Shown one piece after another: positions 63,906 to 64,000 of a DNA stretch of 64,000 nt. The translations under genes were made by a program, and so were the position numbers. Under the pieces are notes generated by a model. The model saw nothing but the letters and a program-made list of their open reading frames with translations, did no database searches and was not told the DNA's origin. Within the stretch, counting starts at the first letter, position 1. Every line of letters starts with the position of its first letter. The DNA is from Prorocentrum cordatum (taxonomy: Eukaryota; Sar; Dinophyceae; Prorocentrales; Prorocentraceae), in the NCBI GenBank assembly GCA_963575745.1, contig CAUYUJ010003681.1, forward strand, positions 127,501-191,500, written 5' to 3'.

Positions 63906-64000
63906 GCATATCTCCGAGGGCCCGGGGCCGAGGTCTACAGGGTCGGCAACGGCGGCGCCCTCCTGAGCGAGCGAGCTGCACGCTGCCGCGCCACTGGAGC

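Overview
The window looks like nuclear DNA of a dinoflagellate. The evidence is: a full-length dinoflagellate spliced-leader (DinoSL) sequence at 35172 and a decayed one at 45516; a predicted plastid precursor at 16997 with the signal peptide plus phenylalanine-start transit peptide typical of peridinin plastids; introns that fit GT-AG and the dinoflagellate GA-AG type; and very low gene density in GC-rich, repeat-filled sequence. There are no bacterial operons, ribosome binding sites, tRNAs or rRNAs. A 100-base run of N at 12463-12562 is an assembly gap. The species cannot be fixed from the sequence alone.

Layout. 1-8340: two tandem paralogous genes of unknown function (gene A, four exons spread over 6.6 kb with repeat-filled introns; gene B, compact, one 140-bp intron) and a broken third copy. 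8342-16990: mostly non-coding, with foldback elements and a C-rich tandem array (11560-12640). 16997-17496: a predicted 98-residue plastid-targeted membrane protein interrupted by an introner-like inverted-repeat element. 17500-35090: satellites, microsatellites and a few isolated exon-like segments. 35172-40310: a complete LINE-type insertion that carries DinoSL at its 5' end and has a matching 31-bp flank on each side, but lacks a recognisable reverse-transcriptase core. 41170-44065: a higher-order satellite built from 10-21 bp monomers and ~75 bp spacers. 45516-49930: a decayed retroelement-like tract that starts with a relic DinoSL. 50199-51787: exon-like segments around another short inverted-repeat element. 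53300-57850: lower-GC, strand-asymmetric sequence. 57855-59490: a decayed retroelement C-terminus between two arrays of the same short tandem repeat. 60113-60680: a ~160-bp satellite. 62507-63905: a frameshifted Ty1/copia-type gag running towards the window end.

Reading of the whole. Few host genes can be supported; most sequence is mobile or repetitive. Three themes recur: retroposition of trans-spliced RNA (DinoSL relics), short inverted-repeat elements of 175-240 bp with 5-6 bp target duplications that can sit inside reading frames as introns, and satellites whose monomer length divisible by three keeps long false reading frames open. All gene models are by-eye conceptual translations; no database search was possible.
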